64,000 nt of DNA from Mastigocoleus testarum BC008 (GTDB lineage: Bacteria; Cyanobacteriota; Cyanobacteriia; Cyanobacteriales; Nostocaceae): positions 1 through 64,000 of the forward strand of contig NZ_LMTZ01000148.1 of NCBI RefSeq assembly GCF_001456025.1, written 5' to 3'. The position numbers and the translations under genes are program-made. The first letter of the stretch is position 1; every line of letters begins with the position of its first letter. The notes beneath the pieces are model-generated. The model made no database searches. It was not told the DNA's origin and worked only from the letters and a program-made list of their open reading frames with translations. This document shows, one piece after another, positions 50,926 to 61,008 of the stretch.

Positions 50926-53188
50926 TCGGAGTATCACTTTTATCTTTTATGAGCTGTAGCTCGTTATTTTGTGAAAAACTAGCAAATAAACTATAAAAAT
51001 ATTTTTTAGATTTAAGGTATCACGCTCTAAATATTAGTCTAATCCAAAAATAATAAATCTATTTAATATAGTGAAGTATATTCAATATAATAAAACTCAA
51101 AAAAATTCAAACATAAGTTATCATTTTTATATTTGCATTTACAGAAAATCTGTGGTTGATATTTTATCCTGTAATACCAACAGTCTCTAAAATTAACATA
51201 TGTTTACAAAACAAAGCACTTTTTTGTGAATATTTTACTTTTGCATACTTAATCAATATATTTACTAAACTTGATTAGCCACTTTTTTAGAAAATACTTA
51301 CAATATTCGTTCTCAGTTAAGAATAATAGAATAAAAGCGAATTCAGAAACAAAATCATATCACCTAACTGTAGTGCCATTTAAAGAGTACTTATATTTAT
51401 CTATAAAATTTATTCGGGGTTATTTAAGCAAGTATCCAATAAAGCCGACTAATTGAGTGTTAGTCAATTTTAATGACATAATTTTAATCGGGCTGTTTAC
51501 TCAAGTCATAAGGTGATAATTTTACCGGCCTGTTTAAGAATTAACTTGTCTCAATATGAATAACATTAGATTTTATCAATTATTCTTTTTATTACTACTT
51601 GAGAATAGAACCTGAAGTTTACCTTAACAAGGGGGATTTGGGGGGATTTAGGAGGATATGAAAATTCACAGCCTGAAATGTACAACTTTACGGAATAAAT
51701 TATGATTATTAAATGCTATATTTAACTGAATTATTACAAATACATATTTATCTTGATATAAGACATCGATTATTAGTCAAACTATATAGTGATTAATCGT
51801 TTTGGAAGAAAATATCAATTAATTGTGTTAATTTACTTTTTTCACTAAAATAAAATTTTTGATATCGTTCTTCTCTAACAATTATTTTGCTAATTCAAGT
51901 TGAAACGCAAAAAATCATTCCTCTAGTAGTTGCACCGTATTTAGGAACTTTGTTTTTAATACTTAAAGCCATTTCATGTGATAAATTGAGCGAAGAAAGG
52001 CAGAATAAAGAAGACCTACTTATAATTAATATCAATAGTCGTTCTAAACTCTGTTCTTTTTAAAGGTAAGCCTTTCCTCGCACTTGCACCTGTATTTATT
52101 TCGAGAGCAGATTGCAATGTTTACAACCAGATATGTGTTAACGCTTGGTCATAGACAAAGGAATCACACAATCTCGGAAAAATTCAGTTTTTGATGACTG
52201 TTTTTTGTAACCCGATTTCTATAGGTGATTTGCTACAGAAATAGTTCCTAGTTAGATGCAACTCAACAACGTCCATGCCGTATAGTCACGTACGTTCGCG
52301 TAAAGCTAACAAGATTATCTTTTGTTTTAACTGCTACTGATTTATGTTCCTTGGAAATATCAAGACTTACGTCAACTCTCTAAATCAAACCTCATATTTT
52401 TGCTGGAGAAGCAGAAATTGTGTAGTAAGGTGCAGGAGATGAATAGGTACAATGTGGCTGTTTCCAACAAATTCCAGCCCATTCACTGAAATAAAATTAA
52501 ACTGTAAGTCTTAAGTACAAAAATTTAGAAATCATCTTTTTTTTCAAGTACTGGTGCCTTTATTTAAGGACAACGGTTAAAATCTACGAAATTACTCGTC
52601 ATGAAAAATGTTAAAAACACCTTGGTATCCTAAAATTCTTTTCTCATGTACCCTTACTTACATGCTTAGGCGGTGAAAGTTTGATTAAATATACATGACA
52701 AAATATTAATTTGATTTAACTTTTGTAAAGCATTTTGAATTTTATGGTCATTTCGTGGGGCAAAAATGTAAAAAATAAAAAAATATTAATTTTTTGAATA
52801 ATTATCTACCATCATTCTTGCTGGCTAGTTAATTCCTTCTAGCTGGGTTAATATTGGGCTTTATTAGTTCGAATGTTAAAACAATCCAGATTTGGAGAAT
52901 TCGAATTAGATCTTTCTAGATTTTAAGCAAATTCTTCCAAAATGCACCTTACGGTTAATAAAGATGTACCTTATGGTGAACGGGGACTTGAGTAAATACA
53001 AGCAAGAAAGACGAAACATTTTAGCCAATAAGCTTTTGGTTTATCTCTTTCACTTAACTTAATGAATTTATTATTTTGTGTAGATGACAGTCCTTCCAAA
53101 GTTGTCTCTAATCACTTATTTTCGATTAGAGCAACTTTTGCTACTTTACTTAAAATGACAATGATGTACTGAGGAGTCGTAAATTATT
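50926..53188. other. 2.26-kb AT-rich region without a convincing gene
   Basis: Contents seen: a G-rich run at about 51629-51656 (GGGGGATTTGGGGGGATTTAGG, a known cyanobacterial intergenic type), a small frame at 51271-51456, and a 58-codon TTG-started frame at 51887-52063 (IQVETQKIIPLVVAPYLGTL) that could be a remnant of a lost gene. Two direct repeats ACCTTAYGGTKAA lie at 52946 and 52968. No tRNA, CRISPR or transposase is visible. Confidence 0.45.
52946..52980. promoter_or_regulatory. direct repeats ACCTTACGGTTAA/ACCTTATGGTGAA
   Basis: Two 13-base units, 11 of 13 identical, spaced 22 bases start to start (about two helix turns), 209 bases ahead of the NYN gene. Candidate site for a dimeric regulator. 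Confidence 0.35.
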
Positions 53189-53854
53189 ATGCAACTACTT
53201 CCACGACCTCAGAATGATAGCCAACCATCCGAAAAGTTGGACACTGAGCAACGTTTGGAACAACCAATGTTAAAAGTCATTGAAAAGCCGGAGATTACAA
53301 CTAGTCCTAACATGATGCCGGCTCCAGCTCCGGGTTTAGGTTATCCTGAGGACTCAAGACTGCGTCAAAGAGTAGCGATTTTTATTGATGGCGCTAACCT
53401 ATTTTATGCGGCAATGCATCTTGGTTTAGAAATTGATTACACTAAACTACTACGTTGTTTGACCAGAGAACGCCATCTGTTGAGAGCTTATTTTTATACT
53501 GGCGTAGATAGGACCAATGAAAAACAACAAGGTTTTTTGTTGTGGATGAGTCGTAACGGTTATCGGGTTGTAACCAAAGAACTTGTCCAGTTTCCTGATG
53601 GTTCTAAGAAGGCAAATCTTGATGTAGAGATTGCCATAGATATGATGAACTTTGCTAGATACTGCGATACTTTGATATTGCTGAGTGGAGACGGTGACTT
53701 AACTTATGTAGTAGATAACATCACGTATCAGGGTGTTCATGTTGAGGTAGTTAGCTTATCTTCTATGACAAGTGAAAGTTTGATCAGAGTAGCTGATTTT
53801 TACACTGACTTGGAGAATATTAAGGGAGAAATCCAAAAAGAACCTGGAAGTTAG
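53189..53854 (+). CDS. NYN-domain (LabA/DUF88) protein
   Basis: 221 residues. After a disordered Pro/Gln-rich N-terminus (1-60) comes a NYN domain (about 63-210): VAIFIDGANLFYAAMHLGLEIDY, KANLDVEIAIDMMNFARYC and LLSGDGDLTYVVDNI, with the four acidic residues of the PIN-like metal site intact. The family includes ribonucleases and the circadian output protein LabA. It lies between two gene-poor stretches and is transcribed alone. GAGGAG is 13 bases from ATG, a little far. Confidence 0.88.
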   Translation: MQLLPRPQNDSQPSEKLDTEQRLEQPMLKVIEKPEITTSPNMMPAPAPGLGYPEDSRLRQRVAIFIDGANLFYAAMHLGLEIDYTKLLRCLTRERHLLRAYFYTGVDRTNEKQQGFLLWMSRNGYRVVTKELVQFPDGSKKANLDVEIAIDMMNFARYCDTLILLSGDGDLTYVVDNITYQGVHVEVVSLSSMTSESLIRVADFYTDLENIKGEIQKEPGS

Positions 53855-54615
53855 CCTATGACCTATCATTTCTCTAAAAACTGCAACCAAGAGTGAAAAA
53901 TTTATAGGGGATCTTGTGCCAGGTTCTTATGTATCCACGGCGGGGTATCGTATATGAATGCAGCAAATTTTTGCAGCGTTGTGAGGAATCATAAAATAGG
54001 GGTTTATCAAAAATCTCATGTTTTGCTCGTAGGCTTAGGAAAAAGTAAAAGTTACTATCCTGTAAGTAGCGAACAGAGAATTGCTTAAGTTAAATTACTT
54101 ATTTTTTACTGTGGAGTGTTGTAAAATAATATATTATCCACCCCTCAAAAGCCGAAATTGCTATTTATAGTTGTCTGCAATGTATATTTAGATACTAAAC
54201 ACTGTAGAAATTAAAGACAAATAAATTTTCAGTCATCGCTGTGGGGTGTGCGGTGCGTACCAGTAGAGAGTTAATTAATTTAGCCCTCTATTCATAAATA
54301 ATCCGCATCCATTGATAACCAGGATTCTTCACTCAGAACTACAGTTCAAGATAAATAAGTAAGTGGTTAAAGAGATTTGTTTTTTCCTTTTTTCTTCATT
54401 TATTTCAATGACGACTCTTAGGATTAAAAATTAATTTTCCACTGGCAGTGCTTTTACTTCACCGAAGCACAAGAGTGTCATAGTGGTTAACTCCCAATTG
54501 TTAATTGCTAACAAAAAATGCTTGTACTCACCAGTTTGTTTGGTATTGCTGTTGCGACTAAACTTATTTGGCTATAGTTCCAGTTCGAGAATGAGTACGT
54601 TCATAAATAAACAAA
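53855..54615. other. spacer after the NYN gene
   Basis: About 760 bases, AT-rich. It contains an AGAGAG...CTCT inverted repeat near 54263-54293. The short frame at 54483-54683 is not supported. Confidence 0.35.
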
Positions 54616-54640
54616 ACCCGGTTTTAATAAGTAACCGGGT
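54616..54640 (-). terminator. terminator downstream of the GxRPI repeat gene
   Basis: ACCCGGTT and AACCGGGT form a perfect 8-bp stem with a 9-base loop. On the minus strand it is followed by TTGTTTATTT. Confidence 0.7.
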
Positions 54641-54708
54641 AATAAAAATTTATTTACCGTTCAAGGGTTTTCTGAGAACATAGGTTTGAAAAAACCAATA
54701 AAAAAAGT

Positions 54709-55200
54709 CTAGTCAAGAAAACCCATTAAGTTATAGCTGTCATCAATTTCATTTGATGCTATTGGTCGGTTACCCATCACAGAATAGGTTTCTGATAATT
54801 GGATATTACTCGCAGCAATTGGACGAATTCCAGAAAGGTTCATTGTATCCACAACCTGAATGGTATTCGCAGCAATTGGACGAACTCCCATTAGGTTAAC
54901 TGTTTCTACTACTTCCAAGGAACTAGTACCAATGGGACGCGCTCCTGCGATGGCCATAGTTCCAGCGACTTCGAGGTCGCTCGAAGCAATTGGGCGAGTC
55001 CCAGCAACGATTAATTTACCGTTTTCTTCGTTTTTGGGCTTAGATTCTTCGTTTGCGGACATGTTAGCAGCTTTTCCTCCCTCATCATCTTTATTCAAAG
55101 CTTCACTTGAATTCTTTTCTACTTCCACTTTTAATTCTTCCTTATTTTGAGTCGGTTTTTGCCTAGAACTTGCTTTTTCTTCATTGCTGCTAACGCTCAT
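54709..55200 (-). CDS. GxRPI tandem-repeat protein of unknown function
   Basis: 163 residues. Residues 1-63 are charged and disordered (Glu/Lys/Asn). Residues 66-163 are five units of about 19 residues, each starting x-G-x-R-P-I-(A/G) followed by a hydrophobic segment ending in (V/N/M)(V/E/D)TxN/S: AGTRPIASSDLEVAGTMAI, AGARPIGTSSLEVVETVNL, MGVRPIAANTIQVVDTMNL, SGIRPIAASNIQLSETYSV, MGNRPIASNEIDDSYNLMGFLD. The period and the alternating pattern suggest stacked beta-solenoid rungs. There is no signal or membrane helix. It is divergent from uvrB and has its own terminator. I do not recognise the family. Confidence 0.7.
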   Translation of the reverse strand: MSVSSNEEKASSRQKPTQNKEELKVEVEKNSSEALNKDDEGGKAANMSANEESKPKNEENGKLIVAGTRPIASSDLEVAGTMAIAGARPIGTSSLEVVETVNLMGVRPIAANTIQVVDTMNLSGIRPIAASNIQLSETYSVMGNRPIASNEIDDSYNLMGFLD

Positions 55201-55568
55201 AAGCTAATACCTCAAAATTGATAAATGAATTTTACTTAGGTTTTGAAAATGAAAATTTTGAAAGATTGAAATTTTACTTAGTTTATTAAATTTTAACTTT
55301 AAAAATCCTTGACTATATATAAGTATCTTCAAGTTTGATACATAAGTCAAACTTAATGATTAATATTTGTAAAGATTATTGTCTGTTTCTACTATTTTCA
55401 GACTGTCGATACCAATTCTAAATGAATTGCTTCACTTAGAAAAAATCAGCTTTAAGGGAGTCAGAGGTTAGAAAGTTAAGAATAGGAAAGAAGTCAGGAT
55501 TCAGTTTTGCTCTAAAGAGTAACAGTATTCGTTACGATGAGAAGAACTAAAAGCGTCTTAGAAATTCG
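55201..55568. other. 368-bp spacer, divergent promoters of the repeat gene and uvrB
   Basis: It contains the inverted repeat GTAAC-N7-GTTAC at 55519-55535. No gene. Confidence 0.4.
55519..55535. promoter_or_regulatory. inverted repeat GTAAC-N7-GTTAC upstream of uvrB
   Basis: A perfect 5-bp palindromic arm pair, 33 bases ahead of the uvrB ATG, where an operator would sit. It does not match the cyanobacterial LexA consensus as I know it. Confidence 0.35.
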
Positions 55569-57566
55569 ATGGTAGACTTTTCTTTGCAAGCTCCTTTTCA
55601 ACCAACAGGCGACCAACCAAAGGCAATAGACCAACTTATTGATAGTATTAACTTTGGAAATCGTTTTCAAACTTTGCTAGGAGCTACTGGTACCGGAAAA
55701 ACTCACACAGTAGCAAGAGTAATTGAGAATATTGGTAAGCCAACTTTAGTATTAGCTCACAATAAAACCCTTGCGGCTCAACTTTGTAATGAATTACGGG
55801 GATTTTTCCCAAAAAATGCCGTCGAATACTTCGTCAGTTACTACGATTATTATCAACCAGAAGCCTATATTCCCGTCACCGATACTTATATTGAAAAAAC
55901 TGCACAGATCAATGATGAAATTGATATGTTACGACATTCTGCAACCCGTTCTTTATTTGAACGTCGAGATGTTGTTGTTGTAGCGTCAATTAGTTGTATT
56001 TATGGCTTAGGAATGCCAACAGAATACCTCAATGCAGCTATTCCCTTTGGGGTGGGAATGGAAGTAAACCAACGCGAAGTTATTAGAAGTTTGGTATCAG
56101 TTCAATATAACCGTAACGATCTAGAAATGGGACGGGGACGCTTTCGAGTTCGCGGGGATGTTTTAGAAATTGGACCAGCATACGAAGATAGAATTATTCG
56201 AGTGGAATTTTTTGGTGATGAGATTGATGCGATTCGTTATGTCGATCCAATCACAGGAGAAATTCTTCAGAGTTTAGAAGCAGTAAATATCTATCCCGCA
56301 CGTCACTTTGTCACTCCCAAAGACCGTTTGGAGGAAGCTTGCACTAATATTCAAACTGAATTAAAACAACACAAAGCCCAATTAGAAGAAGTCAGTAAAT
56401 TACTCGAAGCACAGCGGATCGATCAACGCACTCGCTATGACCTAGAAATGTTACGGGAGGTCGGTTATTGTAATGGAGTGGAAAATTATTCCCGACACTT
56501 AGCTGGAAGACAACCGGGAGAACCACCAGAGTGTTTAATTGATTATTTTCCTAAGGATTGGCTATTAGTCATAGATGAGTCCCATGTTAGTGTTCCCCAA
56601 TTGCGGGGTATGTATAATGGCGATCAAGCTCGGAAAAAAGTATTAATCGATCATGGTTTTCGGCTCCCTAGTGCTGCTGATAATCGTCCTTTAAAAGCTG
56701 AAGAATTCTGGTTAAAAGTAAATCAGTGCATTTTTGTTTCTGCAACTCCAGGGAATTGGGAGATCGAAGTATCTGATGGTAATGTTATCGAACAAATTAT
56801 TCGACCTACAGGTGTAGTGGACCCTGAAATTTTTGTACGTCCTACCGAAGGTCAAATTGATGATTTATTAGGTGAGATTAAAGACCGGATTGACCTGGAT
56901 GAACGAGTATTAATTACTACCTTAACTAAGAGGATGGCAGAAGATTTAACTGAATATCTAGAAGAGAAAAATATTCGAGTTAGGTATCTACATTCAGAGA
57001 TTAATTCCATCCAAAGAATAGAAATTATTCAAGACTTACGGGAAGGCCATTTTGATGTTTTAGTTGGTGTTAACCTATTACGAGAAGGTTTAGACTTACC
57101 AGAAGTTTCTCTTGTTGCAATTTTAGATGCAGATAAAGAGGGATTTTTACGTACCGAACGTTCGTTAATTCAAACCATTGGTAGAGCGGCGCGTCATATC
57201 CGAGGACAGGTTATTATGTATGCCGATCGCTTAACCGATAGCATGAAAAAAGCCATTGAAGAAACCGAACGTCGCCGTAAGATTCAAACTGAACATAATC
57301 AAGAGAATAATATTACGCCCCAACCAATTATTAAAAAATCAAATAATGCTATTTTATCTTTCCTAGAAGTTTCCCGCAGAGTAAATCTACAGGATTTAGA
57401 AACTGTTGATGAAAATCTTAATGAATTACCTCTAGAAGATATTCCTGATTTGATTAATAAATTGGAAGCAGAAATGAAAGAAGCGGCAAAAAACCTAGAA
57501 TTTGAGGAAGCTGCGAAATTCAGGGATAGAATTAAAAAATTGCGTGATAAATTAGTAGGACGTTAA
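55569..57566 (+). CDS. uvrB: excinuclease ABC subunit B
   Basis: 665 residues, full-length UvrB. Walker A GATGTGKT (about 38-45), the beta-hairpin region YYDYYQPEAYIP, DEXH-type DESHVS, helicase motifs V and VI (GLDLPEVSLV, QTIGRAARH) and a C-terminal UVR motif (LEAEMKEAAKNLEFEEAAKFRDRIKKL). It verifies DNA damage in nucleotide excision repair with UvrA and UvrC. The ATL protein at 19.1 kb feeds lesions into the same pathway. Confidence 0.98.
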   Translation: MVDFSLQAPFQPTGDQPKAIDQLIDSINFGNRFQTLLGATGTGKTHTVARVIENIGKPTLVLAHNKTLAAQLCNELRGFFPKNAVEYFVSYYDYYQPEAYIPVTDTYIEKTAQINDEIDMLRHSATRSLFERRDVVVVASISCIYGLGMPTEYLNAAIPFGVGMEVNQREVIRSLVSVQYNRNDLEMGRGRFRVRGDVLEIGPAYEDRIIRVEFFGDEIDAIRYVDPITGEILQSLEAVNIYPARHFVTPKDRLEEACTNIQTELKQHKAQLEEVSKLLEAQRIDQRTRYDLEMLREVGYCNGVENYSRHLAGRQPGEPPECLIDYFPKDWLLVIDESHVSVPQLRGMYNGDQARKKVLIDHGFRLPSAADNRPLKAEEFWLKVNQCIFVSATPGNWEIEVSDGNVIEQIIRPTGVVDPEIFVRPTEGQIDDLLGEIKDRIDLDERVLITTLTKRMAEDLTEYLEEKNIRVRYLHSEINSIQRIEIIQDLREGHFDVLVGVNLLREGLDLPEVSLVAILDADKEGFLRTERSLIQTIGRAARHIRGQVIMYADRLTDSMKKAIEETERRRKIQTEHNQENNITPQPIIKKSNNAILSFLEVSRRVNLQDLETVDENLNELPLEDIPDLINKLEAEMKEAAKNLEFEEAAKFRDRIKKLRDKLVGR

Positions 57567-58118
57567 ATAGTTAATTTTTTGTTTATGGCCTTTTTATTTT
57601 TAGTAGCAATTAGAGATTAATAATTGGGAATTGGGAGTAAGTAAAATACGTAAAATATAAATAATGATAGATAAGATTTATGTTTGTTTTGGCTCTTTAT
57701 TCGTACAATGATTTAAATTTTTAGTTTTCTATTTGCCTACCAAGTTTGTCATTTTTATGAGTAGAAATCTGAGTCTTGATTTAGCCTAACTCAAGTCAAT
57801 ATGTCACAATTTAAACCATTAAAATAGATTTTGCTGTGCTATATTTAACTTGCTTTTATTTCAAGTAAAATTAGGATTTTAAATTATGCTTAACACTATG
57901 ATGTTTTGACATTAATAATTTCCCAACTGTCTTAAGGTTTACTTCTAAAATTTGACGCATCGATGAAACTTTAAAGTCCAGTCAAACGTCAATTGTGTCA
58001 AGCAATAATATAATGTGTGATTTAATCTAGATTGTGTTTCCATAGTCTAGATTAGTTATTTGTGAAAATTAAAATACGGATAGAAATACAAGTAAAAATA
58101 ACTAAACTCCTAATTACT
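57567..58118. other. 552-bp spacer after uvrB
   Basis: AT-rich with no recognisable gene; a GTG frame at 58062 extends the lptA frame but lacks a ribosome site. Confidence 0.35.
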
Positions 58119-58643
58119 ATGAAACTCCACTATCAGTTATCCAAATTACAAGTACATCGCTTTGGGTTGATTTTGATACTGCCAGTTGCACTTGTATGTG
58201 CAATGTCTTTCGATAATCCGTTACGTAACAGCAAACATCCCGTTCAACTGCAAAGTGCGATCGCACAACAGTCAGGTCAAGGTCAACCACTACAAATTGA
58301 TGGTGACCTAATACAATATGATAGTAAAACTCAGGTAGCAACAGCCCGTGGCAATGTGCAAATGTTGTACAAAGCACGAGGTATTCGAGCAACAGCAGCC
58401 CAAGCACAATTGTTTAATCGCGAACGTCGCATCGTTCTTAGTGGTGATGTGTACATTTTGCAAAATGGTGCTAATAGTATCCGGGCTGAAGTTGTCACAT
58501 ACTTAATTGATGAGGGGCGATTTGTTGCTCAACCAAAAGCTAACCAACAAGTACGATCTGTCTACATCGTAGATGATGCTAACCCTAATAGTAACAATAC
58601 TACAGCAGCACCTTCCACTCCTAGTTTCAAACGCAGAAATTAG
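58119..58643 (+). CDS. lptA: LptA-like lipopolysaccharide transport protein
   Basis: 174 residues from ATG 58119; the frame is also open from GTG 58062. A signal peptide (about 13-45, ending QSAIAQQ) exports it. The OstA/LptA beta-jellyroll follows: LQIDGDLIQYDSKTQVATARGNVQMLY, ATAAQAQLFNRERRIVLSGDVYIL. It would bridge inner and outer membrane for lipopolysaccharide. lptB and lptF follow on the same strand, which supports the call. The tail is Asn/Thr-rich. Confidence 0.88.
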   Translation: MKLHYQLSKLQVHRFGLILILPVALVCAMSFDNPLRNSKHPVQLQSAIAQQSGQGQPLQIDGDLIQYDSKTQVATARGNVQMLYKARGIRATAAQAQLFNRERRIVLSGDVYILQNGANSIRAEVVTYLIDEGRFVAQPKANQQVRSVYIVDDANPNSNNTTAAPSTPSFKRRN

Positions 58644-58678
58644 TATTGAAAACTCAATAAAGGGTGTGTAAATTAGTT

Positions 58679-59407
58679 GTGAAAATTTTTTTAGATAATA
58701 TACATAAATCTTACGGTAAGCGAGAGGTCGTCAAACGCGTTAATCTTTCAGTTGCGCAAGGAGAAGTGGTTGGTTTACTCGGTCCGAACGGGGCTGGTAA
58801 AACAACGACATTTTATATCGCTTGTGGTTTAGAAAAACCAAATCAAGGTACGGTTTGGTTGGATAAGCAAGACATTACTCCTTTACCTATGCACAAACGA
58901 GCCAGACTTGGTATTGGTTATCTGGCGCAGGAAGCAAGTGTTTTTCGTAACTTGAGTGTTCGGGATAATATCCTCCTAGTGATGGAGCAAACCAGCGTTC
59001 CATCCAGGGAATGGTCAAGTCGCTTGCAAACTTTAGTTGGGGATCTAAGCTTAGAAAAAGTCGCTAATTCTAAAGGTATTCAACTTTCTGGGGGCGAACG
59101 GCGAAGAACAGAATTAGCAAGAGCTTTAGCTGCGGGAAAGGATGGACCCAAATTTTTACTTTTAGACGAACCATTTGCTGGAGTCGATCCGATCGCAGTT
59201 TCCGAAATTCAAGAAATTATTGCTCAATTACGCGATCGCCATATGGGAATTCTAATTACAGATCACAATGTTCGCGAAACCCTTGCTATTACTGATCGGG
59301 CGTATATCATGCGTGAGGGAGAAATTTTAGCTTCAGGTACTCCAGAAGAACTATATGCAAATCCTTTAGTCAAACAGTATTATTTAGGCGATAATTTTCA
59401 AGCCTAG
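58679..59407 (+). CDS. lptB: lipopolysaccharide export ATPase LptB
   Basis: 242 residues from GTG 58679 (a GTG at 58664 is in frame). ABC ATPase with Walker A LLGPNGAGKTTT (about 36-47), Q-loop YLAQEASVF, signature QLSGGERRR, Walker B FLLLDEPFAGVD and H-loop ITDHNVRET. The LptB-type tail ASGTPEELYANPLVKQYYLGDNF is kept. It starts 35 bases after lptA and powers extraction of lipopolysaccharide with LptF/G. Confidence 0.95.
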   Translation: MKIFLDNIHKSYGKREVVKRVNLSVAQGEVVGLLGPNGAGKTTTFYIACGLEKPNQGTVWLDKQDITPLPMHKRARLGIGYLAQEASVFRNLSVRDNILLVMEQTSVPSREWSSRLQTLVGDLSLEKVANSKGIQLSGGERRRTELARALAAGKDGPKFLLLDEPFAGVDPIAVSEIQEIIAQLRDRHMGILITDHNVRETLAITDRAYIMREGEILASGTPEELYANPLVKQYYLGDNFQA

Positions 59408-59605
59408 CAAGCACCGGATGAAAATAGTTCCATATTTTGCTTAAAAATTTTGTCTGTATGAGTCAGGGAAAAGGGAATAGGAAATGAAGAACAAAGAAAA
59501 GGTAATATAACTCGATAGTAAATATCTAAACATTTTACTATCTAAATATTTTACTTATCTGTTTATTTGTCATTTTTAATTAATTCCTATTGATTTAGTT
59601 CCTCA

Positions 59606-59639
59606 TTCCCAATACCCAATACCCAATCCCCAATACCCA
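59606..59639. repeat. STRR array (CCCAATA)
   Basis: Five CCCAATA/CCCAATC heptamers in the lptB-lptF gap, ending 21 bases before the lptF ATG. Confidence 0.7.
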
Positions 59640-59659
59640 TCCTCAGCAACTACTCACTA

Positions 59660-60838
59660 ATGGCTAAACAAAAGTCCTTTTATACCCTAAATTCGCTACT
59701 ACCATTTTCGATAATGGATCGATACCTTGCAAGCGAATTGCTACCACCATTTTTATTTGGTGTAGGGGCTTTTTCTTCTATTTTGGTATCAATTGGTGCT
59801 GTATTTGAACTAATAAGGAAGGTTGTTGAATCTGGTTTGCCCCTAACTCTCGCTGGACAAGTTTTTCTCTTAAGGCTTCCAGAATTCATAGTCTTAGCTT
59901 TTCCCATGTCCACACTCCTTGCGACTTTAATGACCTATAGTCGCCTTTCCAGTCAAAGTGAATTGGTTGCTTTGCGTGGTTGCGGGGTCAGTGTCTATCG
60001 AATGGTTTTAACTGCAGTAATACTGAGTTTATTTGTAACAGGTCTTACTTTTATTTTTAATGAACAAATTGCACCAGTAGCGAAATATCAAGCAACAATA
60101 ACTCTTAATAAAGCTTTAAAATCAGAAAGACCCACGTTTAAGCAAGCAAATATAATTTATCCGGAGTATCGCAGAGTCAAACAAGAGGACGGTAGTAAAG
60201 AAAAAGTTTTATCCCGCTTATTTTACGCCGATCAATTTGACGGGAACCGAATGAAAGGTTTAACAGTGATTGATCGCTCCCAAGAAGGTTTAGAAACTTT
60301 AAGTCAAATTGTTATTGCAGATTCCGGTAAATGGAATCCATCGGAAAATGTCTGGGATTTTTATGACGGTACTATATATTTGGTATCTTCTGATAGTTCC
60401 TATCGTAATATAATCAAGTTTGAACACCAAAAACTCAAATTACCCCGAACTCCGCTAGACGTAGCACAAAAAAGCCGAGATTATGGTGAGATGAATATTG
60501 CTCAAGCTTTAGAGCAACTGGAAATTGAACGTCTCAGAGGTGATGATAGAAAGATTCAGAAACTCAAAGTTAGAATTCAAGAAAAGTTTTCTTTACCTTT
60601 CGTTTGTGTAGTTTTTGGGTTGATTGGTTCGGCGTTGGGAAGTGTACCCCAAAGAAGTGGGAAAGGTACAAGTTTCGCTCTTAGTATTGTAATTATATTC
60701 ACTTACTATATAGTATCTTTTTTCGCTAGTGCTTTAGGACAAGCAGGTATTCTTTCTCCTTTTATGGCAGCTTGGACATCCAACTTTTTGTGTTTAGGTA
60801 TCGGTATATTTTTATTGATGCGAATCGCAAAACGTTAG
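59660..60838 (+). CDS. lptF: LptF/LptG (YjgP/YjgQ) permease
   Basis: 392 residues. Three membrane helices at the N-terminus (MDRYLASELLPPFLFGVGAFSSILVSI, LPEFIVLAFPMSTLLATLM, MVLTAVILSLFVTGLTFIF), a periplasmic beta-jellyroll domain (about 135-270), and three helices at the C-terminus (LPFVCVVFGLIGSALGSVP and following). It is the membrane subunit that, with LptB, lifts lipopolysaccharide to LptA. Only one such gene is seen here; cyanobacteria often have a single LptF/G-type protein, which could work as a homodimer (inference). Confidence 0.93.
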   Translation: MAKQKSFYTLNSLLPFSIMDRYLASELLPPFLFGVGAFSSILVSIGAVFELIRKVVESGLPLTLAGQVFLLRLPEFIVLAFPMSTLLATLMTYSRLSSQSELVALRGCGVSVYRMVLTAVILSLFVTGLTFIFNEQIAPVAKYQATITLNKALKSERPTFKQANIIYPEYRRVKQEDGSKEKVLSRLFYADQFDGNRMKGLTVIDRSQEGLETLSQIVIADSGKWNPSENVWDFYDGTIYLVSSDSSYRNIIKFEHQKLKLPRTPLDVAQKSRDYGEMNIAQALEQLEIERLRGDDRKIQKLKVRIQEKFSLPFVCVVFGLIGSALGSVPQRSGKGTSFALSIVIIFTYYIVSFFASALGQAGILSPFMAAWTSNFLCLGIGIFLLMRIAKR

Positions 60839-61008
60839 ACATTTTTCAGTTATCAGTTACCAGTTATCAGTTAATGCGCTACCGCACACGCTTTGCTAAC
60901 AGTTTTTGATTAGTGTTTCCCTGGTTTTTATTTTCTGTTCACTGTTCACTGATAACTGTAGCCCGTAAGGACGTGGCGTTGTGGCGTTAGCCATAAACTG
61001 ATAACTGT
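60839..61008. repeat. dispersed repeat patch
   Basis: STRR-like TCAGTTA/CCAGTTA units, then GC-rich fragments (GTAGCCCGTAAGGACGTGGCG, GGCGTTAGCCATAAACTG) like those at 18.8-19.1 kb. Confidence 0.6.

Noticed and set aside
51271..51456. 61-codon frame in the long spacer
   Set aside because: AT-driven composition (Lys, Tyr, Ile), no ribosome site, no motif.
54483..54683. 66-codon plus-strand frame
   Set aside because: It has no ribosome site, runs through the terminator hairpin of the repeat gene and has no recognisable content.
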